Shown piece after piece: positions 22,089 through 34,985 of a stretch of 64,000 bases of DNA. Position numbers and translations under genes: made by a program. This DNA comes from Alopecurus myosuroides. Taxonomy: Eukaryota; Streptophyta; Magnoliopsida; Poales; Poaceae. The stretch is from positions 165,010,416 through 165,074,415 of the forward strand of contig CM054060.1 of assembly GCA_028641055.1 (NCBI GenBank). Direction: 5' to 3'. The stretch's first letter is position 1; every line of letters starts with the position of its first letter. The notes beneath the pieces were generated by a model. That model was given only the letters and a program-made list of their open reading frames with translations, did not search any database and was not told where the DNA came from.

Positions 22089-25000
22089 TGTGACGCCCCG
22101 AGATCGGGCACTATGCAGATTTCAGCATTCCCGCCAAAATCCACATTATAACCGATTCCAGGTTGCCACTTGTGATAACATTACAATAGTTCACGAATAG
22201 TCCACAATTACAACAGAAATAGATAGATACAAGATGACTCATACGAGCCAGGGATACAACTGATACCATACACAGATCCAAATAACAGCGGAAGAAACAA
22301 CATATCGTCCGTCTACGGACAAGATCCAAATTGGACTAAGAGTCTTGAAGATAACCGAGAGCGTCCAATCCCTGCCCAGGCCAAGCCGGAGGGATTCCCA
22401 AGCTAACGTCGTCAGACTTCAAACCTGTTGACTGCAATATTGAATATGCAGCCACGAAAGAGATTCGTGGGTCAGTACGGTTAAGTACTGGCAAGTGGAT
22501 AAACCATACTCACAAGTTACCGGCGTAGCCAGTCATCACAAGATACAAATACTTTGGGATCAACGGAAAGTAAGGGGTTATTGCAAATAAGCGACAGCAG
22601 GCTGCACTAACCAACTACAGAGAGATACTACAACTTCCGGCTAACAGAAAGAGGATAAGATCGAGTATTGTAACCAACTGAAAGATAACTTCAAACAAAC
22701 CCATCCTGGATCTCGCCCCTTATCCGAAGAAGCAATCCGAGGATAACTCACACAGTTGGATTAATGATGGTTCCGATTATTGTGTCAATAAGCCTATTAC
22801 TAGTCAAGTTGTTAATCATGGGGTGAAAGATTGTTAATGATTAGGTTTAAGTTGTCCTGAGTACTTGTTAGCCAGTACTTTCACCAAGTAATCCATAACC
22901 GCGGAAAACACGGCTTCTCGAGAAGATTATCCCTGCAGGGTTGCACCAATTTGGCCGTACACGCAAGAATAACCCGTCAGATGGGGAGCTAACCCACCAA
23001 GCGAGGTACTCTACACAACTCAACTCTTCTTCGCATCAAGCCCAAAGCACCTTGGGCGCATGGCTAATCGAGCCCAGAAGAAAATGGACCCTCATAGCAC
23101 TCTAAGAACGTGTCCCCCTATATGCCGACTACGAAAGTTCCACCCGGGTACCAAGGGCTCGCAAGATCATGCATGCAGCAAATGGAAAACCCGAACTAAA
23201 TGAGGCGATTTGGACGAGATGCGAATCGAGTCAAATTGAGGGGGGCGCCCATACTCACTTCCCACATGCGGTTAGTGCGCTCATCATGGATCAATAGACA
23301 AGACCCTTTTCCTATTAGGGTCGACACTAGCAGGCGTCAAAACCACAAAGGGCCTCCTGCCGGTGCCTTATCATCAAATTATTATTACCATTAGCATTAA
23401 CAGGATTAATTGATTGTTTAACCTCGAACCCCCAGAACATAATGAAGTAATAACAGAAAGTAACAGGTAGCAGACTCGAGCAAAACAACCTAAGCCTGCT
23501 AGTAAGCCACTGGCTCAAACAATGGGTTGTAGGAAGGGAGATGAGGCATTATCAGGTTTAAAGGATTCATGTGGTAGGTTCGTAGCAGAAACAACTACTA
23601 CTAAGGCTAGCAGAAAAGAACAACGGAAAGTATCGGTAACAAGTGATGAAAGGCAGCCATTTGGCAGCAAGTGAGTATACTTGCCTGAGATCCCGCAAGG
23701 TAGCAGAACTTGTCGTTGCTCACATCATCTCAACGTCCTATCCGGGAAGAAGCAACGAACCTCGAACAAACACCGGATGCAACAATTACTACTACGGCAA
23801 AAGATCCAGCATGATCAAGATATGGATGCATGACAAGTTTAAAGATGCATCAGGGAAAACTAGTTGACAAGATAAACAGATTTAAATGGACCCATATGCT
23901 TTGTGAGTTGCATATGGATGCACATGTTAAGGTGGAAGCAATGATCTACAATTAGTTAACATGTGTAAGTGGTTTATCATGATGCATGCATGATTAAAGC
24001 AATAATGAACAACAAAAGATGCAAAGGAAAAGAAAATTACCAAGTGTGGGATTTTATTTGTCATGTTAATAATTTTTGGTTCCTTATTGATGTCACACAA
24101 GTAATTGTTGTTTTCATCAGGTTAAGGTGTTCAAAACAAATAACAAAGTTTATTTTTGGAAAAGACATCAAATTTTAGTTGGATTACATGTTTCAAATAT
24201 TGAAATTGGAATTAGGATGAATTTATTATGACTTAAACAATAGTAAACAAGTTTTAATTGAATTTAAAACAAGTTTGAATATTATTTGACTTTTATTTGT
24301 TCAAATCATAAATTCAAATTCACATTTGAAAACTTCACACTTTGATGGTTTGAAAACATATTTTGCATGTTCAAAAATATTTTATTTTGAGCAAGTTATG
24401 ATTTTATCAAATTTAAATGAATTAAACAAGTATTAAATTATTTAGGCAATTTAAATTATTCAAACAATGAAACAAATTTTATATTTGAATAGGTTATTTA
24501 AAATGGTATGGAAAACATATTTTATTTGCATTTATTGGATTAGTAAATAATTAGTTATTGATTTTAGAAATTAGCATTTGAATTATTTGAGTTTGAATTT
24601 TAAATGCATTCGGAGTTGTCAAAACAGTACACAAATAGATTATTTGGAAAGATTATTAAATTTGGAGCAATAAACATATAAAACTTTTATTTATTGGAAT
24701 TATAGATTAAAAGTTATTAAGGTTTGGAGTTTTAGTTTAAATCTGTTATTTAAATGATTTAGGAATTAGCAGGAATTTGCGCAGAAAACATTTTGGTACC
24801 ATGCTGTTAGCCAGCCCCAGCCACTGCAGCGTGGGCCTGGGGGGGCCAGTGTGGCGCTGCTGCTTGCGTGGCCACAGGAGTGCATGACTGCTGGGCCCTG
24901 GATGTCAGCCTCCAACGAAAAAAAGGTGGGGGATTTTTAATCCCGCGAGGCCGCGAGTCGAACTCGCGATCGTTCGCTAGCGTGTGCGTGCGCTGAACCA

Positions 25001-26621
25001 GTGGGATGGATGCGTTCTGTTGTCAGTAAACGGAGGCGCAGGGAGGATAACATGTCTATTGCGGGTTCTGAACTTACTGACGAAAACCAACGACTGAACC
25101 TGACAGAGGCGTTCGCCGGCGGCGTGCTAGGACGACGTGCTCACGCCGCGGTGATGCTGCGATGCTGGACGAGGTGCTGGTGGTGTGCGGAAACGTGCGC
25201 GAGCAAACGGGGCAAGGGAGGAGGAGGTGGTGCTGGTCGCTCACCGGGATTTGGCCGTGGACGAGCTCGGTGGCGAGCGGCAGCTGCAAGGTGGTCGAGG
25301 ATGACGGCGGAGCTACAGCGGCTCTCCGTGGCCGAGGAGATGTCCACCAGATCGAGGGAGGAACGGCGAGTCGATCCCCGTGGTTGGCGCGGGTGATGGA
25401 GGGCCACAGCGACGCCGGCGTGCACGGGTTCAGAGGGGGAAGCGCCACGGTGGCCGGAGGCGTCGAGGATCGCGGCGTCGACTCCGCGCGTCTCCGGGGG
25501 ACCTCCGGTGTCCAAAAGAGAGAGGGGATAGAGGGGTTTTAGTTCCCGTGCTCAGCGGGGTAGATGGGTGGGTGGTGCGGTGGCGATCGACGGAGTTCAG
25601 AGAAGCGTGCTCCGGCGAGAGGTTACAGAGGCTAGATCGACGAGGGAGAAGGCAATTGCGGCGGCGCCTCGAGGGGAGAGAGAGAGCTAGGAGCTAGGGT
25701 TGGCGCCAGGGGGCCTAGGACTACTTGTAGGGGGCTAGGGGTGGTGGATCGCCGTCGAGCTGCCACTGTGCTGCCGTGGCGGCACGGATGGCACGCCGTA
25801 CAGCTGAAGACGACCGGGGGGGGGGGGGGCTGCTGAGCGAACCGGTACGCGCGGCTGAGGTGGGCTGGGCTGCGCTAGTTAGGGGGGTTAGCGGGCTGGG
25901 CCTAGGATTAGCTGCTGCGCGCGTTAGTTAGTTAGTTTGTTTTCCTTTTTCTATTTTTGCTTTTCCTGTTTTTTTTGTAGCAAATAGAATTGGAAGAAAA
26001 GGAGGGTTTTTAGGTTAGTAAGAATTGTAGGAAAATTAGGTTAAGCTAATTAGATTAAAAGAAAACACTGCCAAGTTTTGTTTTACAGAAAGTTTGAAAA
26101 TAAATTGCTGTTTGGGATTTAAACCAAAATTTAAATGAATTTTTATATTAGGTAAACATTATAAAAACAAATCCTTTTAATAGGGTGGCCCTATGGTTAA
26201 GGTGATTAAAGTGAGTTTGATTGGTTTGGAGATTTGTTATAAACTCAAGTTGATTGATGTTTTGAAGATTTGATTTGAACTTAAAATGATTTGGAAGTTA
26301 TTGATTGAATTAATTGTTTGATTAAAACCAACAAGTTAATGAGTGATTTGATTTAAATTTTGAGTTAGCCATTAGGGTTTTAATAAAAGGGAAATTTTTT
26401 ATTAACAAGCAATTTGATTAAAACAAATTCAACCAGTGGAAAAACAATTGAGTGGTTTAGTTTGAAATTTTGAAATTGGAAATTTTGAGCAGGGGGTGAA
26501 AGTTTAAATTGTTTTGAATTTTCAGTTGTGATGCAAACATCGTGCAATGCAATGTGATGCATATGATGCAAGCAAAAGGAAACAAACACTTTCCTATTAG
26601 GGTAACACCCCAGGTGTTACA
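22089..26621 (-). repeat. 3' LTR of the long-LTR element (full length, 4,533 bp)
   Basis: This copy is the complete version. It includes a GC-rich block (about 24820-25700) with short open stretches that I do not regard as genes, between AT-rich flanks. Part of that block, 854 bp (about 24605-25458), is missing from the other LTR. On the element's own strand it starts TGTAACACC and ends GGCGTCACA. Confidence 0.85.
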
Positions 26622-27120
26622 GACGACACCACTAACAAGGGATTGCGCCCTCGCAATCCACCTGCTAACCCGGGAGGGGGAAGAAGTTCGACTATCGATT
26701 CTTCGTGCTTCCGTTTGATCTCCTCGACACCGCTAACAAGGGTTTCTCGACACCACTAACAAGAGATTCTTGCTCGGAGTGACGACGATGTTCTTCCACC
26801 AGGAATCTTCCGAGGATCGAACCTATTAGGTTAAGGGCTCAGAAAACGTCCACCCACGTAGGATCCTAACACTTTGAAAGATAGACAAGGGGGAGACTCC
26901 AAAACAAATAGGATGGGAGGGGAAATAGAATAGGGATAAGGAGAAAACAAGAATCCTATCGAGATGTTTTTCCAAAATAGTTTAGCAGAAATAGTTTTTG
27001 ACACTCTAGAAACAACGACCGTTAGCGAGGTTAACCTACAGGCTTTGCGGACCCGTTGCTTCGATAACCATTCGTATCGAAACAATCTCGGGAATCGGAA
27101 CCAAGGCTCTGATACCATTT
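26622..27120 (-). other. Interior of the long-LTR element, with primer binding site
   Basis: 499 bp with no coding capacity. At 27105-27117 the - strand reads TGGTATCAGAGCC, a perfect match to the initiator tRNA-Met primer site, 3 nt from the 5' LTR. The other end lacks a polypurine tract next to the 3' LTR; the only strong purine run (GGGAGGGGGAAGAAG, 26671-26685) is on the opposite strand. A motif close to CGACACCACTAACAAGGG occurs three times (near 26625, 26727 and 26748). Confidence 0.7.
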
Positions 27121-30100
27121 TGTGACGCCCCGAGATCGGGCACTATGCAGATTTCAGCATTCCCGCCAAAATCCACATAATAACCGATTCCAGGTTGCCA
27201 CTTGTGATAACATTACAATAGTTCACGAATAGTCCACAATTATAACAGAAATAGATAGATACAAGATGACTCATACGAGCCAGGGATACAACTGATACCA
27301 TACACAGATCCAAATAACAGCGGAAGAAACAACATATCGTCCGTCTACGGACAAGATCCAAATTGGACTAAGAGTCCTGAAGATAACCGAGAGCGTCCAA
27401 TCCCTGCCCAGGCCAAGCCGGAGGGATTCCCAAGCTAACGTCGTCAGACTTCAAACCTGTTGACTGCAATATTGAATATGCAGCCACGAAAGAGATTCGT
27501 GGGTCAGTACGGTTAAGTACTGGCAAGTGGGTAAACCATACTCACAAGTTACCGGCGTAGCCAGTCATCACAAGATACAAATACTTTGGGATCAGCGGAA
27601 AGTAAGGGGTTATTGCAAATAAGCGACAGCAGGCTGCACTAACCAACTACAGAGAGATACTACAACTTCCGGCTAACAGAAAGAGGATAAGATCGAGTAT
27701 TGTAACCAACTGAAAGATAACTTCAAACAAACCCATCCTGGATCTCGCCCCTTATCCGAAGAAGCAATCCGAGGATAACTCACACAGTTGGATTAATGAT
27801 GGTTCGGATTATTGTGTCAATAAGCCTATTACTAGTCAAGTTGTTAATCATGGGGTGAAAGATTGTTAATAATTAGGTTTAAGTTGTCCTGAGTACTTGT
27901 TAGCCAGTACTTTCACCAAGTAATCCATAACCGCGGAAAACACGGCTTCTCGAAAAGATTATCCCTGCAGGGTTGCACCAATTTGGCCGTACACGCAAGA
28001 ATAACCCGCCAGATGGGGAGCTAACCCACCAAGCGAGGTACTCTACACAACTCAACTCTTCTTCGCATCAAGCCCAAAGCACCTTGGGCGCACGGCTAAT
28101 CGAGCCCAGAAGAAAATGGACCCTCATAGCACTCTAAGAACGTGTCCCCCTATATGCCGACTACGAAAGTTCCACCCGGGTACCAAGGGCTCGCAAGATC
28201 ATGCATGCAGCAAATGGAAAACCCGAACTAAATGAGGCGATTTGGACGAGATGCGAATCGAGTCAAATTGAGGGGGGCGCCCATACTCACTTCCCACATG
28301 CGGTTAGTGCGCTCATCATGGATCAGTAGACAAGACCCTTTTCCTATTAGGGTCGACACTAGCAGGCCTCAAAACCACAAAGGGCCTCCTGCCGGTGCCT
28401 TATCATCAAATTATTATTACCATTAGCATTAACAGGATTAATTGATTGTTTAACCTCGAACCCCCAGAACATAATGAAGTAATAACAGAAAGTAACGGGT
28501 AGCAGACTCGAGCAAAACAACCTAAGCCTGCTAGTAAGCCACTGGCTCAAACAATGGGTTGTAGGAAGGGAGATGAGGCATTATCAGGTTTAAAGGATTC
28601 ATGTGGTAGGTTCGTAGCAGAAACAACTACTACTAAGGCTAGCAGAAAAGAACAACGGAAAGTATCGGTAACAAGTGATGAAAGGCAGCCATTTGGCAGC
28701 AAGTGAGTATACTTGCCTGAGATCCCGCAAGGTAGCAGAACTTGTCGTTGCTCACATCATCTCAACGTCCTATCCGGGAAGAAGCAACGAACCTCGAACA
28801 AACACCGGATGCAACAATTACTACTACGGCAAAAGATCCAGCATGATCAAGATATGGATGCATGACAAGTTTAAAGATGCATCAGGGAAAACTAGTTGAC
28901 AAGATAAACAGATTTAAATGGACCCATATGCTTTGTGAGTTGCATATGGATGCACATGTTAAGGTGGAAGCAATGATCTACAATTAGTTAACATGTGTAA
29001 GTGGTTTATCATGATGCATGCATGATTAAAGCAATAATGAACAACAAAAGATGCAAAGGAAAAGAAAATTACCAAGTGTGGGATTTTATTTGTCATGTTA
29101 ATAATTTTTGGTTCCTTATTGATGTCACACAAGTAATTGTTGTTTTCATCAGGTTAAGGTGTTCAAAACAAATAACAAAGTTTATTTTTGGAAAAGACAT
29201 CAAATTTTAGTTGGATTACATGTTTCAAATATTGAAATTGGAATTAGGATGAATTTATTATGACTTAAACAATAGTAAACAAGTTTTAATTGAATTTAAA
29301 ACAAGTTTGAATATTATTTGACTTTTATTTGTTCAAATCATAAATTCAAATTCACATTTGAAAACTTCACACTTTGATGGTTTGAAAACATATTTTGCAT
29401 GTTCAAAAATATTTTATTTTGAGCAAGTTATGATTTTATCAAATTTAAATGAATTAAACAAGTATTAAATTATTTAGGCAATTTAAATTATTCAAACAAT
29501 GAAACAAATTTTATATTTGAATAGGTTATTTAAAATGGTATGGAAAACATATTTTATTTGCATTTATTGGATTAGTAAATAATTAGTTATTGATTTTAGA
29601 AATTAGCATTTGAATTATTTGAGTTTGAATTTTAAAGGCGTCGAGGATCGCGGCGTCGACTCCGCGCGTCTCCGGGGGACCTCCGGTGTCCAAAAGAGAG
29701 AGGGGATAGAGGGGTTTTAGTTCCCGTGCTCAGCGGGGTAGATGGGTGGGTGGTGCGGTGGCGATCGACGGAGTTCAGAGAAGCGTGCTCCGGCGAGAGG
29801 TTACAGAGGCTAGATCGACGAGGGAGAAGGCAATTGCGGCGGCGCCTCGAGGGGAGAGAGAGAGCTAGGAGCTAGGGTTGGCGCCAGGGGGCCTAGGACT
29901 ACTTGTAGGGGGCTAGGGGTGGCGGATCGCCGTCGAGCTGCCACTGTGCTGCCGTGGCGGCACGGATGGCACGCCGTACAGCTGAAGACGACGGGGGGGG
30001 GGGGAGGGGGGCTGCTGAGCGAACCGGTACGCGCGGCTGAGGTGGGCTGGGCTGCGCTAGTTAGGGGGGTTAGCGGGCTGGGCCTAGGATTAGCTGCTGC

Positions 30101-30803
30101 GCGCGTTAGTTAGTTAGTTTGTTTTCCTTTTTCTATTTTTGCTTTTCCTGTTTTTTTTGTAGCAAATAGAATTGGAAGAAAAGGAGGGTTTTTAGGTTAG
30201 TAAAAATTGTAGGAAAATTAGGTTAAGCTAATTAGATTAAAAGAAAACACTGCCAAGTTTTGTTTTACAGAAAGTTTGAAAATAAATTGTTGTTTGGGAT
30301 TTAAACCAAAATTTAAATGAATTTTTATATTAGGTAAACATTATGAAAACAAATCCTTTTAATAGGGTGGCCCTATGGTTAAGGTGATTAAAGTGAGTTT
30401 GATTGGTTTGGAGATTTGTTATAAACTCAAGTTGATTGATGTTTTGAAGATTTGATTTGAACTTAAAATGATTTGGAAGTTATTGATTGAATTAATTGTT
30501 TGATTAAAACCAACAAGTTAATGAGTGATTTGATTTAAATTTTGAGTTAGCCATTAGGGTTTTAATAAAAGGGAAAAATTTTATTAACAGGCAATTTGAT
30601 TAAAACAAATTCAACCAGTGGAAAAACAATTGAGTGGTTTAGTTTGAAATTTTGAAATTGGAAATTTTGAGCAGTGGATGAAAGTTTAAATTGTTTTGAA
30701 TTTTCAGTTGTGATGCAAACATGGTGCAATGCAATGTGATGCATATGATGCAAGCAAAAGGAAACAAACACTTTCCTATTAGGGTAACACCCCAGGTGTT
30801 ACA
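27121..30803 (-). repeat. 5' LTR of the long-LTR element (854-bp deletion, 3,683 bp)
   Basis: This copy matches the other LTR with roughly 20-25 substitutions seen by eye, plus G-run length changes near 29994-30010. It lacks 854 bp: position 29636 joins sequence that corresponds to 24604 and 25459 of the other copy. No substitution was seen in the last 1.1 kb before the deletion point (28542-29636). Confidence 0.85.
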
Positions 30804-30808
30804 CCACC

Positions 30809-31439
30809 ATAGGGCGAAGCAAGCGTAGCCGCCATGGGACACCGACAGCGAAGCAGAGTACCCTGCCAGCCCCCGGCGTGAGTTGATTGATCCCTAATCC
30901 TTGCGTGGCCAATGCACTCTACACACCCTTGCCGGACTCCTCCTCCATGTCGCCGCCTGACAGGGCACGCCCCTATCCTCCTACACGTCGTCAAACTGCC
31001 TCCTACGCCGCCGGAAGCCTGCCTCCTTGGTTACTCGATGCTGCTGGTCGCTGGACGCCTCCCTCTACCAGAGCTCCTGCTAGGAGACGGTCATCTTCCA
31101 CTAGCTCCTTACTGCTTTTCAGATTTCCTGCTGGCCGCTCAAGTGTGTGTCTTGTCTCTGCATTTAGTCGCCGTGATGGATCAGATGAGGTGCCGGAAGG
31201 TCTCACTGCTGGTTACAAGCACCTTTTCGTTTCGTCATGCATCTCTGCTGGGTACAAAGATCTTGTAGGTATGCGTATAATCTCTTCACGGATTTTCATT
31301 ACTGCATGACGAGCTAATGGAGGATTTTCCATGCATGGAATAAATGCTAAAATATGAAAGGAGCCGAGTCTCCTATGTTTTACCTTATAGAGCTAGGTGA
31401 CTCTTGCAATTGCAAAGAAAGTGCACCTGATATGATATA
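30809..31439 (+). other. Helitron interior, GC-rich segment
   Basis: Several overlapping open stretches in different frames (30887-31309) give proline- and serine-rich sequence without a domain. A donor-like GTATGC after CTTGTAG (about 31264-31274) could be the end of a captured exon. I do not recognise a gene. Confidence 0.35.
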
Positions 31440-31562
31440 CTCCCTCTGTCCCAAATTGATTGTCTCAAAGTTGGACAAAAGTAGATGTATCTAACACTAA
31501 AACATGTCTAGATACAACCACTTTTGTCCAACTTTAAGACAATTAATTTGGTACAGAGAGAG
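31440..31562. mobile_element. Stowaway MITE
   Basis: A 123-bp element with terminal inverted repeats CTCCCTCTGTCCCAAATT and its approximate complement, ending GTACAGAGAGAG. It is flanked by the TA duplication typical of Tc1/mariner-type Stowaway elements. The internal halves are also complementary (TTGGACAAAAGT and ACTTTTGTCCAA). It is non-coding and needs a mariner transposase in trans. Confidence 0.85.
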
Positions 31563-31853
31563 TATGATAAACAAGATCATCTAACGAGTGCAGTCCTTAT
31601 TGCAACAAAGTCAAGTACCGTTGGAATTGTCTCTGACCAATTATAGTCACAATTTTCTTTACTACAAAAAATAGATTGATTTGAGAGTTATTATTTTTTT
31701 TTCTTTGCTTATCATTGTACGCTTATTTGAGAGTGCAGTCCTTATTTTTTTTTCTTTGCTTAATCCTATGAGTATGACTGTGAATTTAGTTACCTAAATA
31801 TTGACCAATTTAATTTTTCTCATTGTCTTTCATTTCCAAAAACAAATCTGTAG

Positions 31854-32034
31854 GTGGCCTTCGGGCTTCTTCATTGAAAGTATTCTTCAAAAGAACCATG
31901 ATAAGCCCAGAAGAAGTTGGCAGCCTCCAACTTCCTCCTCCTTGGAAACTAAGGGGGAAAATTCTTAACATTGGTTTGGGGCTTTGTACTAGCTATTTTG
32001 TATGTAGTGCCTTCGCTAGCGTTCTTAAACTATA
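31854..32034 (+). other. Exon-like open segment inside the Helitron
   Basis: After an acceptor-like CTGTAG at 31848-31853, an open stretch of about 60 codons runs to TAG at 32034, reading GGLRASSLKVFFKRTMI and ending in a hydrophobic segment (ILNIGLGLCTSYFVCSAF) that could cross a membrane. The acceptor and composition suggest a captured last exon, since Helitrons often carry host gene pieces. I do not recognise the parent gene and cannot exclude chance. Confidence 0.25.
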
Positions 32035-33649
32035 GGTTTTAGCGAGCAAAATGGGATAAGATTACTCTGGCATCACCAAGCACATCGTCATTTCAAGCCC
32101 ATGAGGTACATAATACCGATACTTTTTTTGGTGGAATGTTCTCATCTCCTCGAATATTGATCCTTTTCAGGTTTCTTGATTTCTGAAGGTGTATTGATGC
32201 CAGATTCAGGTGTGAAATGAGATAACAAAGAACATCTCATGTGCCAATTCTGTATACGTTGTTATTTTTATCTGATACCTTATTTGAAGTCTAATTTTCT
32301 CTTCGATCTGTCATGTTCCTTCTAACCATTTGTAATATGGAGACATATAAAAAGAAAGGGGCTCCGACCTGATACAGTTATGTCATTATTGCTACAATAT
32401 TTTCAATAAATCAATATTAAGTTACTGCCCCATTTCTACGAATGAAACTTCTGAATAATTCTTTCATCCATGGTAATACTCATAGCTTCAACTGCAAAGG
32501 TACAGTACTATTCAGCTTGCCTTCCTATTTACAGTAAACAAAATGTAATCTTCATTTTTCTAATGGAATAGTCAACATCTTGACTATTGCAAGAGAATTC
32601 CACGGTCTGATAATTGTTGCTAATCTCTTATCTTTGAATACTAATTACGGTTCTCATCAGGTTTCACAATGTAAAATATGAATGGCACAGGGTGGGCAAT
32701 ACTGGGATGTGCCGGAGACTCCCACGTGTGCTGCACAGGGTGGGCAAGCAGATGTATCTGGCCCACATTGTCAGAGGCTATGCATTTTACATTTTTACTA
32801 TGAGCTACTTTCATATTATTGCACACATTATAAACTTGGTTGATTGGTTTCTCATAATAGTTGATGTTTTGTGGTTAGAAACGCTCAAAGCAAATGAAGC
32901 AGTCCATCACTTCAGTCGCCATGTCATGGAGCTACAAATTTAGAGCTGCTTCTAGCTGGTTCCATCACCCGGCGCATTTGAGCTCTCGGTTGAGCAGGTG
33001 AGGTGAGGAGTGGTATGTTTCTACATTTTTAATCACGCTGCAAGTCTGCATTGTTGTGGCCTTGGGTTTCTCGTTCTTGGAAGTTCACGGTTAGATGTTC
33101 GAGAAACAGATCTGAAGTGCGGATATGAAGAACTAGGATATGGTGGGGAAGGTAATGTGGTTTTGTACTTGAGAAATAGAGTTAAGAACTTTGTCGGGGT
33201 GGCTCAGGTTTTAGGTAAAATCATGTAATCTGTTTGTGTAATATGGTTGAAAACATAGCCATGTAAGTATGTATTCTTTATCAATTTATGGGATTGATTT
33301 TGGGCCATGGTTCTTTCACACTTGGTTATGCTTATAACTAATTTTTTCTTAGTTTATGTCACTATAATTCAGTATTTCTTATTAGCTACATCAAGAGCGC
33401 TTAGTAATATACAATGACCTGGTTTTGATTCTCATTTGAATGTCCTGATTATAAAATTCCGTTGCTTAAAAATTCAATTCGGTTGGTTGTTCAAGGATTC
33501 CAATCAAAAACTGATCATGTAATACAATGTAAGAGCTTGGTTTTTATCGTTGTACTATGTAATAGAAATTTCTTTTCACTCTATTTAAGCTAGATAAATT
33601 TTCCTTTGTAAGACATGGACATATAATAACATGTTGTTTGCTTGTTCCA
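32035..33649. other. Helitron interior without recognised genes
   Basis: 1.6 kb of AT-rich DNA. Short open stretches exist, but none has a domain. GGTGGGCAA repeats (near 32691 and 32740) flank a short duplicated phrase (CAGGGTGGGCAA). I saw nothing else. Confidence 0.4.
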
Positions 33650-34530
33650 GATCATGTTGTCATTCTGAGCGTGATTGTCTTGATCCTCCTGTTCCTTTTT
33701 GAAAAATTTAGAACAAGCAAAATCAGCTTCGTGAGGTGGATAAACCATTGCAAGGTCTTTCCCTACCTATAACGACATTGAGGTGTTCGAGGCCAACACC
33801 AAGATTTGCATTGGAAATGGCCAAAAAACTGAGTTCCGGCACTCAGACTTCCTAGATGGTGAGTTCCCAAAGACCAAATATCCAAATATGTACAAGCATG
33901 GCACAAGAACAGAAATTACAGTGGCTCAGGGACGGACTGGATACCGGAAATGGATGACACTAAGAAAATCAAACCCTCCAACACAGGTTATTGAGTTAAC
34001 TGAAGCTCAAGACATGGTGGTTTGGAAGTGGACAGTGGATGGCATGTAGTCAGCGCAATCATCATATTGGTGCCAACTCCAAGGTAGAATTCAAACCTGA
34101 CAATATGGTCAATCAAGACACCAAGGGAAGTGTCTGACTGCGGATAACTTAGCCAAAAGAGGTTGGACACACAACCCGAGCTGCCCCCTTTGCAATCTGG
34201 CTGACCACTCACTTATTCCTTCGCTGCACTTCAAATACATGGTCCTTCTGCTTCCATAGATACAATTTACTCAAATCTATTGCAGGGCAGCACTGCAGCA
34301 ATTGTTCAGGAATGGAGGCTGGAAGCCCTATCCCCTTCGATTCGACAAGGTGTAAGAATTTCTCTTTCATTCTCATGATGGTTCTATGGCAAGTCCAGAA
34401 AGAACACGATGGGAGAATTTTCGAGGCAAATCAACACTCACCCAGTGATGTGATTTTGTCAGAGTTCGCTATCTGGAGATCAGCTGGGATAAAAGGAGCG
34501 GAGTGGACGGCGATCACATGACTTTTGTAT
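33650..34530 (+). pseudogene. LINE reverse transcriptase C-terminal relic inside the Helitron
   Basis: Broken frames on the + strand give the end of a plant LINE ORF2. The best piece (33783-34049) reads ICIGNGQKTEFRHSDFLDG and MVVWKWTVDG. After a frame change come LTADNLAKRGW and CPLC, the zf-RVT zinc region. Further on, RRGF-like and SFSWFYGKSRKN-like stretches mark the last conserved block. Multiple stops and shifts show great age. It belongs to a different LINE subgroup from LINE A, B and C of this window. Confidence 0.65.
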
Positions 34531-34985
34531 CCTCTATAACTGTAAATAGGACATAGTAGTTAAGTTCGGTTTATTGTTTCTTTCTTATGTTTTCAGGGCA
34601 CTCTCTTTTGCCTCTGGTCAAACCTGATGCTTTCTCTGGTCGAAGCTAATGTATGATGCTACAACTGTAGCACTAACCAAATCTGTAACCCATATAAATA
34701 TATTATTACTCTACTTACTGTTGTACAAGCAATTGGATTTGATGCTATCCACCTTCCATCTTTCAATAAGAAAGTAAACTAGAAATAAACGAGTATTCTT
34801 GACATTAAAACTTTGTATAGATTTCGTACTATTTCTGAACCCAACATTCTGTCGTTAGTGATACATTTCAATTGAGCATGTGTGGTTGTCCTTTCACTTT
34901 TTTCTTGATTTCATAGACGGTCTCTTTTGAGCTAAAAACATGTCTGGTCCGATAGTGTAGAGATTATCGTAAAACAAAATTAGAA
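34531..34985. other. Helitron 3' subterminal region
   Basis: About 450 bp of AT-rich non-coding DNA leading to the terminal hairpin. No gene seen. Confidence 0.45.

Larger units (their letters stand above)
22089..30803 (-). mobile_element. Non-autonomous LTR retrotransposon with very long LTRs and a 499-bp interior
   Basis: Two long repeats (22089-26621 and 27121-30803) flank only 499 bp. Both begin TGTGACGCC and end GGTGTTACA on the + strand. A perfect 5-bp target duplication CCACC lies at 22084-22088 and 30804-30808. A tRNA-Met-type primer site next to the right repeat shows the element is on the - strand. There is no gag, pol or other domain, so it depends on enzymes from another element. 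The 4.5-kb LTR length recalls the barley Sukkula LARD group, but the interior is far shorter than reported for that group, and I cannot confirm the relation. Confidence 0.85.

Noticed and set aside
25001..25697. Several overlapping frames above 100 codons on both strands
   Set aside because: All lie in the GC-rich part of a long LTR, and most of that part is deleted in the partner LTR; openness comes from base composition.
26671..26685. GGGAGGGGGAAGAAG as the polypurine tract of the long-LTR element on the + strand
   Set aside because: It is about 50 bp from the nearest LTR on the wrong side for that strand, and the primer site orients the element on the - strand.
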